A stretch of DNA of 64,000 nucleotides from Haemaphysalis longicornis (Eukaryota > Arthropoda > Arachnida > Ixodida > Ixodidae), in NCBI GenBank assembly GCA_013339765.2, contig CM023451.1:150467623-150531622 (forward strand), written 5' to 3'. Below are positions 38,880 through 47,980 of this stretch, piece by piece; position 1 is the first letter of the stretch, and each line of letters starts with the position of its first letter. A model generated the notes under the pieces. The model saw only the letters and a list, made by a program, of their open reading frames with translations. It did no database searches and had not been told where the DNA came from. The translations under genes were made by a program, and so were the position numbers.

Positions 38880-39030
38880 TCAGGAGTGATGAGAGATAGT
38901 AAGCGTTGAACAGTGTTCCATTACGTTTGCAATTTCGGCTCTGTGTATGGAGCGCTATATACAGTACCGTCATTCGTGGTTTCGGCGTCCTACGACTCCC
39001 TATTGAGGGCCCTTGAATTGTCTCTGTATA
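38880..39030 (+). repeat. direct repeat, copy 2 (pair with 37312-37470)
   Basis: See the matching words listed for copy 1. Similarity fades on both sides, at about AGTCAGGAGTGA on the left and TATTGAGGGCC on the right. Confidence 0.75.
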
Positions 39031-39697
39031 ACTCTGTCGCCAAGTGGAATGCAGAATTAATCTACATTTTTATAATTGTACATCCACCAAACGTCGTAGG
39101 TACATATTAGAAATACACAACATCGTACTGTTTTAATGCGCAAGCATCAGGTGGTTGAACACAGTAAAAAGAAAGCCCTCAACCAGCGTCTGTACCAGCG
39201 TGACGACTCCCAAACACCCCATTGGCTGTGGGGAGTAACACATACCTGTGAATGGGAATTGGCGAATGCTTAGGACGCACATATCCAATTGGTCAACGTT
39301 TGGGAAAGCGTTAAATGACCCATGGAACAAGAAAAAACCCGGCGCAGCGCGTGTGTAGCTGCAAAGCGGCTCCTGAATCTCTCATTGGCTCCGACGCGTT
39401 CCATATCGCGCTCTGCGCGGGAGAGCGCACCCTAACGCTAAAAATCGTGAAGCATCTCCAGCGTCTGCGGCCGCAATCTCGGGAGAAGCAAGAAGTGGCC
39501 TTTCTCGCCATTACAATACCGACATCCTGCAGCGATTCTTGAAAGCAGTACTCGCAACGTAAAACTTGAAAAATGCACTCAGCGGCGTTCACATTCCCAA
39601 CTCACAAGAAACATTTAGGTATCCTCTAATCTCTTTCATCTCCAAACAAAACAAAGAAGAAGAGAAAGACCACAGCAGCTGCTGCATCGCCGAGAGT
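39031..39697 (+). promoter_or_regulatory. GC-richer leader region upstream of the 39698 ORF
   Basis: 39310-39545 is GC-rich relative to its AT-rich surroundings, with CGCG words and an inverted CCAAT (CATTGGCT, about 39383-39390; another near 39220). This is the position expected of a promoter or 5' untranslated region for the following ORF. No TATA box is evident. The frame of the ORF is open back to 39566, but the ATG there lies in a weaker context. Confidence 0.25.
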
Positions 39698-40264
39698 ATG
39701 GGCACAGTCGCCGACGCACAGGTAGACTTTTGCGGAGACAGCGGGTCAGCCGACGCCAGCTCATCCCGTGAGGCGGACTCGCCCCGTCCTTCCCTGTCGC
39801 CGCAACAGCAATCTGAGGGGCGCCTGGTAGCTGCAGTGGTGCGCGACCGGGTGAGAGCCGATGACGAGCAGGCCGAGGCTCAAGCCAGCATGGGCCGAAC
39901 GGTGGTCTTCGCCGTGTGCACAAGTGTCGCCATTTTGATCGCCTCCGCGCTCGTGGTGGTCCTCTGGTACGGACTGGTCGGCGACCCGCGATATCTTCTA
40001 CGCCAGATAGCAAAAAAGACAGGACGAGATACCGCTGCCTTAGCAGCGCTACTCGGCGCCAATGCCGAGGAAAAGCCAGTCTACGTCCACAAGGTTGGCG
40101 TGCCGCAGGTATACGAGCCGGATGAAGAGGGCGGTAGTGCCATCAATGCCACTATGACCGATACTATTGCAACACCACCCAACGCCAGTGCCGTCAACGA
40201 CAATGCAATACAGGTGCTAAATAGTCCAGGGCAACCGGATCTATCTATGCCTGACGCCCTTTAG
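39698..40264 (+). CDS. predicted single-pass membrane protein (or first exon), unknown family
   Basis: I do not recognise the family. The frame is open from 39566 (232 codons). The ATG at 39698 (AGT-ATG-G, a good Kozak context) is chosen because it starts a coherent 188-residue protein. Residues about 1-65 are acidic, Ser/Asp/Gln-rich and likely disordered. About 69-94 (core VAILIASALVVVLWYGLV) form one strong membrane helix. A basic juxtamembrane stretch with RQIAKKTGR follows. The remaining ~80 residues are polar, with two N-glycosylation sequons (NAT, NAS). The sequons argue for an outward C-terminus and the basic flank argues against it. GC-rich third positions contrast with the surroundings, supporting real coding. 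A CAG|GTATAC near 40106 could be a splice donor, so this may be exon 1 only. Confidence 0.5.
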   Translation: MGTVADAQVDFCGDSGSADASSSREADSPRPSLSPQQQSEGRLVAAVVRDRVRADDEQAEAQASMGRTVVFAVCTSVAILIASALVVVLWYGLVGDPRYLLRQIAKKTGRDTAALAALLGANAEEKPVYVHKVGVPQVYEPDEEGGSAINATMTDTIATPPNASAVNDNAIQVLNSPGQPDLSMPDAL

Positions 40265-40664
40265 CGAACTTCAAACGCGCTTTTTGTTTACCCGGAGTGA
40301 CGAGGTAACAAGTGCGAAACAATGAGAGGCAGTGTATGAACTGCGCTTCGAAATGCCCTAAACAAGTGTAAGTGAACGAAGCACGCAGCCTACATCAATC
40401 CTGCACTAAAAGACATTAAATGTGCAGAGTATCGACCACATTGAAAAGCTGTTTCACGTACTTCGAAATATCGTTTGATCGTGTGAAAACATTTTCTCAA
40501 ATACCCGCAATTTTTTTTTCAGTGTTCTTTTAACCCAATTCCACGCATTCTCTCCGTAATTGAGAGTGGTTTGGTACCTCTTGGGTGGGTCTATCATATA
40601 TCAACAGAGAATATGAATACGGCATATCAACGTTCCGAATCGTCCTGCAAGGGCCGCTCTTGTA
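40265..40664. other. no gene recognised
   Basis: 3' flank of the membrane-protein ORF. No AATAAA occurs close to its stop codon. Nothing else seen before the inverted duplication. Confidence 0.35.
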
Positions 40665-41100
40665 CAACCGCCGATATTTTAATATTGCTGCACCGCCGAC
40701 CAGCGAGTGGTTTAGCGCCGTATCACGGTAGAAAGCGGCGAAAAGAGCGAGAGTACATCCCATGCGCAGAACAATTCCACCAGTGCATCCGTCGTCTTCT
40801 AGGTCTTTCCCGCAGCCACAAAACAACCCTTTCCGGTGGTTATCAGCCGCCTGTCCGGGAACGCGGCGCACATGAAATTGCTTTCACCGCCCATAAGTTA
40901 AGATAGTCGGCTGATCATAAGGAGACGGGGTTGTATCGTTGTTGCGGGAACAATCTAGCAGACGGATGCATTGGCCGGATCGTTCTACGCATGCGCAGTG
41001 GTCTCGCCCTTTTCGCCGCTTTCTACCCTGATATGGCACTGACCCACCTGCCGGCCGATGCTTTTGCGATATTATTAAAAAATTCGGCAGCTGCGCGTAT
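40665..41100. repeat. long inverted duplication, arms ~180 bp
   Basis: The left arm (about 40665-40853) is a diverged reverse complement of the right arm (about 40910-41100), with a ~55-base spacer. The words AGAAAGCGGCGAAAA, ATGCATCCGTC and CGGGAA/TTCCCG match across arms. Frames read outward from the spacer on each strand (minus 40871-40530, plus 40931-41140) share IVLRM, LALFAAFY and a following AIL. They differ by an in-frame codon (DDGC against DGC). It is either an old coding fragment duplicated head to head or a foldback element. Confidence 0.75.
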
Positions 41101-41360
41101 CTCTGAACCGAACACGCCTACTCTCGTCTATTCAAAATAAATATGATCACTGCTAATAGAATAGAAAGACGGACGCTAGCTAAGCATTTTAACGCGTAAG
41201 CATTCTGAGGTGCCCACCCCCCGAAACCTTTTCATCCGTTTGCAATGTGTAACACGATCCGCTTCATCCTTATAAGGGCAATGTGTAATACGACGCGCTT
41301 CATCAGTGTCAATGAGCCATACGTTTATTTTTATAAAGAGCGCTTGGGGCTAGACGAAAA
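41101..41360. other. no gene recognised; short tandem duplication
   Basis: GCAATGTGTAA.ACGA and CGCTTCATC occur twice about 41 bases apart (41240-41310), a two-copy tandem repeat. Nothing else. Confidence 0.5.
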
Positions 41361-42104
41361 AATTGGCCGCGTATCTGCTTCTTTCGTTGCAAATGTCGTC
41401 AAAAGACGACAGTCTTTATTGACTTTTGCCAAGTAAATACCTCCCTTCGCTTTCCCGCTCACCTCTCATGTTGTTCCTCTTGCGTCGCGCTAGTCCCAAG
41501 GTAAAGACTCCAAAGGTTTGCTTAAATCATTTTAAATTTCCCGCGTTCCACTGCTCCAAACCGGGTGCCTCGATGCCAATGCTGCCGTACGGCGAAGACG
41601 CGCGTGAATCGAGGCGCCGTACTTCAACGTTTACAGAACCGCGTTTCCCTACTCCACGTGCGTTGCAAGCAGAACGTGGAACATATCTAGTGGAACCTTT
41701 CGTAACTGTTGCCGGTTGATTCCTTAAAATGCCGCAAGAAGCTATAGTGGCGCGGGCGACAGCAGGCGACGGCAAAGTGAATTTTTTTTCTGGAGTTGAT
41801 GAGGTATTTAATTTCGCCAAAGTCAAGCATGTATGATTTTTTATAAAGGAACACTGCAAACATCACTTCTGTATTAATTTGTTCTCTTATATTTGCGTAA
41901 TGTCTTGTTCTTCTTCAACAATGTTGACAGGTATGAACATTACACCGGACTTAGACGGGTAGATTTAGCTGTATATATAAGACTATTGCGCAGGCATTGT
42001 TTTAGTTTGGCCGGGTGGCTGAATCGAGTCACAGACAGACAGACATACAGACAGACCAAAATTTCTGGGTTTAAGTAGCCCAAGAAAGACTATCGTCTTT
42101 AAAA
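41361..42104 (+). mobile_element. repeat family X, copy 3
   Basis: Nearly full length and closest to copy 4 at 53261-54003, with only scattered differences by eye, so these two are the youngest of the four. It starts ATTGGCCGCGTATCTGC and ends GACTATCGTCTTTAAAA. A-rich words flank both ends, consistent with an A-rich target. Confidence 0.88.
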
Positions 42105-43276
42105 GCATCCGAAGGCACACATACGCAAGGTGCAGTGATGTTCCGTGCGGGGAATTTTCCCTTTTTCGGGAATTTTCGGTCGTAATTTTGGCCGCAGGGG
42201 AAAAGGGGAACCTTTAATAGATGCAGGAAATTTTAGGTGTCGTGGAATAAAATTAAAAATAATGTCAGTAAAGCGGAACTCGCATCAGTTATTATTACGT
42301 TTTGTTTTAAAAACTTCCCCAACACCTCTTCGGGTTTGTGTTCAAATACTATCCGCAGTCGTGTTCCCGCAAGCCACAAGCATCCCAGGTCGCTTACAAG
42401 CCAGTTCATGAAACTGGAGGGACCCATGGAGGGAGCGTAGAGGAAAGAATACTCCGTGAGAAAGAGCTATTGAAGTGTGAAGCAGCGGCGAGTGAAGGAC
42501 TGAAGCCTCTTCGCATGTATTTCTACACAATATACAAAAACGTATTTCGGGTGCACCTCAGTTCGCGTGCTGTCAACAAGAGATGCCGCCAGCAGTCCCA
42601 GCGCTGAGCTAGAATTACCTGAATTACTCAACAAAGTTTTGTTCTTTTTATACAGATAGTTTTAACTTGGAGTTTTAGCTTGCAAAGTAAGCATGCTGTT
42701 TGGAACAAAACGCGAAATGCACAGTAAAATGCTGCTGAGCAGCAGATGCACTGTATTATAGTTTCACCCTGAAAAGTTCTCTCAACGGTGTCCGCGTCCG
42801 GAAGGCTGCGTAAAGTAGGCATGGGTGGCGCTGGCGCTGGCTGGGGAAAATGCTAAAAATAGGGAATTTCTGAGCCTACAAAGGGAAATTTTTCTCTCCA
42901 GTACGAAGAGAATTCACTCTCCAGTGAGTAAAGCGTTATACCTGTTAGTTCCAGTATATTACGCATTTCGTACCCAGCAAAAATTAAACCTAGGTAACAC
43001 GTCAGAACATTGATTTAGGCTCATAAACCCTAATTATTTACCCGAAGTCATTATAAAACAGCTACGGGAAGATTTAGACACTAACCGTAGGCTAGCCTTC
43101 TCTTGGTGGTTTCTGGCTATTCATGTCATTAACCCTGTAGTCGTTGATTCCAACCAGCATAAATTTACGTCCCTTCTTGGTTTACTTCGCAAAAAAAAAA
43201 AAAGCATTGAGCCTGTAAGTACATAGGATTACCTTGATCTGTCGTGCTTGTGAAACAGGCAGAAAGTACACTGTTT
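42105..43276. other. no gene recognised
   Basis: GGGAATTTTC-like words cluster at 42148-42210. The minus frame 42427-42233 and plus frame 42338-42607 show no domain. Nothing supportable. Confidence 0.35.
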
Positions 43277-43655
43277 TAGATGCGACGGCATCTCATTCAC
43301 TCGCCTTGTCCCTCCATACGGCGTTGTCGTTGTTCGTCCACACCCCTCGCCCATTCTCCTCGCCGCGCGAGCTGCCCTCTCCGCCGCTCACCCTCTCTCC
43401 CTCTCGATAGCGAACACTCTCTCGCGAGGGGCATTGGATTGGATTCGATTGGATTGGCTTGGCTTGGATTGGGTTGGATTGGGTTATTGGATTTGGATTG
43501 GATTGGATTAAATTGGATTGTGTTGGATTGTGTTGCGTCATAGCCGCGCCACGTTGCGTCATAGACGCGGCAGGGGGTTCACGGCACGTTTCACGCGATG
43601 GGACAATCAACCTAACGGAAACAACAACGGAACCCCCTATGCGTCGCATCTACAC
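43277..43655. repeat. (GGATT)n-containing block with short terminal inversion
   Basis: A degenerate GGATTG/GGCTTG repeat (43433-43535) sits inside a GC-rich block. The word AGATGCGACG at the left border (about 43278) is mirrored by GCGTCGCATCT at the right (about 43640). GTTGCGTCATAG is doubled at 43532 and 43553. It may be a small inverted-repeat element that carries a minisatellite, but the terminal match is only 10-14 bases. Confidence 0.45.
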
Positions 43656-44013
43656 AGGGGTTCCCGCGAGGGGAGGTGGGAGTAATTTTTGAGCTTAGTC
43701 TTCACTTTATGCCTGCTTTGCTTTGTTCTTCTTACTGTTTATATTAATATGTTCAGTTACTTTCTAGCACTATAACTGGTAATGATGCCTATTACATTCA
43801 TTGTTTTCATCGACACATAGGCAGTCAGTAGCCAAAACGCTGTCATTATCATCGACTTCTGCATCCAGGCGAGAGATTTCACAGCAAGCTATAAACCACT
43901 GCAATTGATAACGTCGTGCTCCTCATCACGGGGTCACTCGGAAGTACTGCGAATTTGGATACATTTATTTTCCGCATTTCGTTTGAACACGACTTTTAGC
44001 AGTTAATCTCAAC
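43656..44013. other. no gene recognised
   Basis: AT-rich anonymous sequence leading into the second satellite-bearing element. Confidence 0.4.
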
Positions 44014-44700
44014 GTACTCAAAATGACTGAGAGCTGCTTAAAAAATCTGCAGAAATTCAGGGAAGTGTCTACTAATGTGTAGCATTGTTATGCAACTTGT
44101 CTGAAGTGTGAGTTCTTTATCGCAAATCTTTTGTGGAAATACAGAGCGTTGCATGTTTGCCACTATTTGCTACTTATTAATTTTTTTTCGTAATTCTTGG
44201 TTTTCGAAAATTCTATTCGACCAATTATCTCCATTTACACTCTTATAACGATTACGGCTGGAACTTCCGCAATATCTGCATTTTTCTGGATTTGCAGGGC
44301 GTTGCAGTGTTCGCCACCCTGGCTACTTTTTTTTTCTATTTCTCTTAATTTCTGGTTTTTCAAAGTTTTGTTCGCCCAATTTTCTCCATTTCCGCTGTTA
44401 TAACGGTTACAGGTGGAACTTTCACCAAATCTGCATTGTAGTAAAAATGCAGGGCGTTACACGGTTCGACGCTTTTCGCTTTTTTTTTCTAGTTCTTTTA
44501 TTTGTGGTTTTTCAAAATCCTGTTTGACCAACTATCTCCACTCACGCTATTATAACGATTGCACGTAGAACTTCCGCAAAATCTGCATTTTTCTAGAAAT
44601 GCAGGGCGTTATACGGTCCTTGCTTTCGGTATAATATGAAAATAATACTACGCATTAAAATATGCAAAAAATATACTGTGATCATATAACAACCTTTGTG
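44014..44700 (-). mobile_element. dispersed element carrying the 152-bp satellite, copy 2 (inverted)
   Basis: On the minus strand this has the same order as 16980-19060: the flank with TTAATGCGTAGTA (44660-44646), then satellite units whose GGGCGTTACACGG boxes lie near 44603, 44452, 44298 and 44143 (spacing 151-155), then the flank with AACTCACACT and GCATAACAATGCTA (about 44115-44075). It has three to four units, against thirteen in copy 1. The internal hairpin CTGCAT...ATGCAG is kept. Units are diverged from those of copy 1. Confidence 0.78.
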
Positions 44701-44859
44701 ATCTCTATGCAGCTTTCGGCACTCACGTCTTGGTCGGTTCGATTCTCATTTCGCTTTTTGTAGGCACAGGTTCAAGCATTCGCCAAAATAGCTTCAAATG
44801 CTTGTTTTGTCTTCCATTGGCTATTTGAAAGAAGTCGTATGAAACCCACAGTAATGCGA
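44701..44859. other. no gene recognised
   Basis: Short spacer between the satellite element and the LINE 3' region. Confidence 0.4.
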
Positions 44860-45530
44860 AAAAGTTGCAACGAGCGAGAGATAATCCACTTTATTGAGCA
44901 TCAGTTGGGTCGAGTCGAGTCGTGAGCAGCGTTGAAAGGGCACCGGTGACTGGGTTGCTCGTTCGGCGAGTTCTTGCTGAACCGGAGAATTCGAGCTGCC
45001 TAACGTCACATCTAAGTGATCCACAGAAGAGATGGGAGGGATGATTTGTGGGCTCCGCGGTCGGGGCATGTCGGAGAGGGAAATATACAGGGATAAATTG
45101 CGTGTAGTCTGGCGTGACAGGGGAGGGTATTTGTTTGGAGAAGGTTCCAGTATGGTTCACCCATGATATAGAGTGACCAGTGGGATGTGAGATAGCGCCG
45201 GCGAGAGAGGTGGAAGTGCAGCTAATTTCGTGGAAAGTCAAAACCTTGTCGCGGGTTGGTTAGGCTCCCATAGGAAGGAATTCGACTTTACCCGGCTCGG
45301 TTGGTTAGCTCTCGAGCTGGAAGGTTAGCCGCTTCGTTTCCTTCCAGCCCCACATGAGAAGGAATCCAAATACGCTCCGCGTGGAAGGTGGGATTATTTT
45401 GAACGATGTTGTTGAGAGCCTGTGGGTAAATATTCCCCCTGATGAAATTTCGAACAGCCGTTTTAAAATCGGAGATAACAATTGTTGGGTTAGGCCGTGA
45501 GAGAAAGGCGCGCCAAAAGTAAATCCCGCA
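44860..45530 (-). pseudogene. I/Jockey-like LINE, RNase H and C-terminal tail remnant
   Basis: On the minus strand, 45530-45288 reads an RNase H segment: ISDFKTAVRNF, then WIPSHVGLEGNEAANLPARE, matching the catalytic-region motif S/A-H-x-G-x-x-G-N-E-x-A. Downstream (45241-44891) is a frame with a Leu/His/Pro-rich tail that includes LFCGSLRC, as in the tails of tick LINEs of this type. Frameshifts separate the pieces. The upstream part (RT) is cut off by the (TCAC)n tail of another element at 45531. Confidence 0.75.
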
Positions 45531-45910
45531 AGTGAGTGAGTGAGTGAGTGAGTGAGTGAGTGAGTGAGTGAGTGAGTGAGTGAGTGAGTGAGTGAGTGAG
45601 TGAGTGAGTGAGTGAGTGAGTGAGGGAGTCACAATATTTATTCGTCCGTAGATAGGAGTCAGGTAAGGGAAGCCACTGGAGGAAAAAAAAGACGACCGAA
45701 GCGAGAATCGCCGCACGGTCTTTGACACCGCGCCCCGCCTTCGAGGTTAGAACGAGAACGCGCAGAGCGCTGGCCAATCAGTAGTAGGTCCTGCGGCGGG
45801 GCCGATCCCGTCAAAATCGGAAGCAATGAGGTGAGGTGGTGCGGAGTGTGACCGGGAACGCATGCGGTAAGGCGTCCGAACCCACGCAGCGTTCCAGAGG
45901 TCCTACCCAA
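45531..45910 (-). mobile_element. LINE/SINE 3' end with (TCAC)n tail, inserted beside the RNase H remnant
   Basis: On the minus strand a GC-rich unique stretch (about 45910-45660) runs through CTACGGACGAATAAATATTG (an AATAAA precedes the tail) into about 23 TCAC units (45627-45531). This is the structure of a non-LTR retrotransposon 3' terminus. Because the tail abuts the LINE RNase H frame directly, this element probably inserted into or truncated the older LINE. Frames crossing the tail (poly Ser-Leu-Thr-His) are artefacts. Confidence 0.65.
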
Positions 45911-46802
45911 CTACAACCCTACGCGCCGCTTAGACACCTCGGCAGGCGTCGGGGGACAGCAGCCGCGCTTCCAAGAGAGCCGTATTCGCGACGAAACTGG
46001 AGATCTGAACACGCTGCATCATCGTTGGAAAAGAGGTATGACGACTGTGCTACCCAAAAACCCTGGACTGTTAACAAAACTTGTTGCTGAGCTAGTTGGT
46101 ACATACTTTTTATATATGTCTTACCTGTTTTCTTCGTCCACGTCTAGTTTGCGCCACGTTTTCTTCTCCCTGGACTGTGCTTGTGTACTAGAGGTGCAAC
46201 GAGACATAAGCGAGTGTAAATGACGGACAATGTCCGTTTTCGTTACTGCTGGACTTAAACTCTCTTGTTCAATTGGAACTCTTTGTTAGTTGTTGGTACA
46301 CTTACCCGTTGTTGTGCTTTGTTTCTTGTCTCTGGTGTGCATGCTTATTTTGGGTTTCGGGCAATACAACTGCAAAGACTCCTTCCCAAAGTTTGTCTGT
46401 ATTGTTTTTATTGTTCAGAATCAGCACCCACGGAAGCATAGAACAATCCATTGTTGCTGTTAAAAAATATGACGCGAAACCGTTAGGCAATTCTTGCACT
46501 ACTCCTGATGTCCCTCCCCCCTCAGATAATTGTTGTGTCTTTGCCTTCGCTGTAATTGGGCCGCAGAAATAGGAGTATCGCTTTTGTTTAATGAATGACA
46601 CATTCGAGGCACACTCCTTGTTAAAGCACTTTTTTCTTCAGATGCTTTGGTTCGTCGTTATATCTTGTCGTTCTAGTTTCTTTTTTATTCATTCTTGCTC
46701 TCTATATTGTAACTGTGCGCAATTGGTATTTCCCGACGGGTCAATCTCCAACGTGCACGTGCTGCATTGCATGGGAACGAGGACAGAACAGAAGAAGTGA
46801 GG
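45911..46802. other. no gene recognised
   Basis: A stretch near 46030-46110 contains a string (about 46080-46103) that I associate from memory with repeats common in tick sequences. 46230-46740 is T-rich, and TTCTTCAG near 46634 could be a splice acceptor before the next ORF. Minus and plus frames at 46273-46601 shadow each other. Confidence 0.3.
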
Positions 46803-47286
46803 ATGGCCACCCCAAACGCAGTCCAGCTTTCAATGCCAGGCTGCTCCAGCGAGCCGGCGTCCGTTGGTGGAAAGACGACTGCTTGCCAAGCGACCACCAG
46901 CCTGTACGGCCGCACAACCCCAGCGTCCTTCGGAAGTGAGCGGCGCAAGGCGAGGGAGCTCTTTCGTTCCAGGCGACAGAGTAACGCCAAAGGGCGCGGT
47001 CGTCTGGTGGGTCGCCTGCGGCGCCTTCGTCATCATTGTGCTCGCCCTGGCTGGACTCCAGGGTGTCTACAGCTGGTACACGCACCACCAGGGGCTGTCG
47101 TCCTCTCAGAGCCCCGCTGCCCTGGCCCGACTGACGCAAAGGGCTGACCTGTCCGCTGTGGGTGGTTCTGCCCATGGCCACGACGGTCCCCAGCGCGGAC
47201 GGGCTAAATCTGGATCATTTGGAGAAGAGCTTTCGAGTGGGACACCTGTGAACACATCCCGTCGGCCATACCCCGGTAGACATTGA
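46803..47286 (+). pseudogene. predicted single-pass membrane protein ORF, frame-disrupted, unknown family
   Basis: The ATG at 46803 (AGG-ATG-G, good context) opens a frame MATPNAVQLS... with a Ser/Thr/Pro-rich N-terminus. The membrane helix (core ACGAFVIIVLALAGLQGVY, about 46999-47073) lies in the next frame, which stays open from 46864 to the TGA at 47286. A one-base change between about 46935 and 46995 would join them, by mutation or sequencing error. The part after the helix is polar and His/Gly/Arg-rich, with one NTS sequon near the end. The layout (disordered head, single helix, short tail) is like that of the ORF at 39698-40264, but no sequence similarity is obvious. The GC content exceeds that of the surroundings. 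It could be a first exon of a type II membrane enzyme, but this is only a guess. Confidence 0.4.
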
Positions 47287-47888
47287 ACGAGAGCACTTCT
47301 CTGATGTGGATTCAGCAAAAAATTGTGTTTTATAAATTCTTAACGAGATGTAGCGGCTTAATATTGATCACCACTGCTAAAGGCTCATGATAACTATTTC
47401 TGTAGATTTGAAAACTTCCTCTCAGCATGACTAAAAGAAAGTTCCGACTATACGTTTTCCTTATTAGCGTTCGCCAACCCTTGCAACTCACCACGCTGCC
47501 TGAAGCTCTCTTAAGTGGTCTGTGTTAGCGCCTCGACCACACCCTGACCCTTTGGCGATGTGTCTTAATTCTTGGAAATTTTCTTTCTACGGTTATGTAA
47601 TCGGGTGGATGTTTTAACACACATTTATTCACGGTAATGTTGTACAAACGCAGATATTAAAAATCAGGCTGTTCTTTGACCGAATTATTCACAGAACGCC
47701 CATCGATTTTTTGTCGGCAGCAAATTTTTCGTGAATGCACCAAGTAAATTACGTAAGCGATTGGCAACGCGGGAAATTCTGGCGAAACTTTATGTAACTT
47801 GACGCTGAGCTGACAAATCACAGCGAAGCTTTTTCACGTTACGCACATAAACGAATACAAATCATGGTACGGTATGTTAAAATAGTAA
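47287..47888. other. no gene recognised
   Basis: AT-rich 3' flank of the membrane ORF. No clear polyadenylation signal is placed right after the stop. Nothing else. Confidence 0.4.
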
Positions 47889-47980
47889 AGATGAAAATTA
47901 TTGGTTAAAATACATTTTTTGTTGAAATGAGCGTAAATACAACACAATGATATCTAGTAGCGTTGGCTGAAATTTGAATT

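Noticed and set aside
43433..43535. Telomere-like repeat (TTAGG)n
   Set aside because: The unit is GGATT/TTGGA, which is not a rotation of TTAGG on either strand, and it is degenerate.
45288..45777. Frames with Ser-Leu-Thr-His runs up to 146 codons
   Set aside because: The central part is a translation of the (TCAC)n tract. Only the RNase H part was kept.
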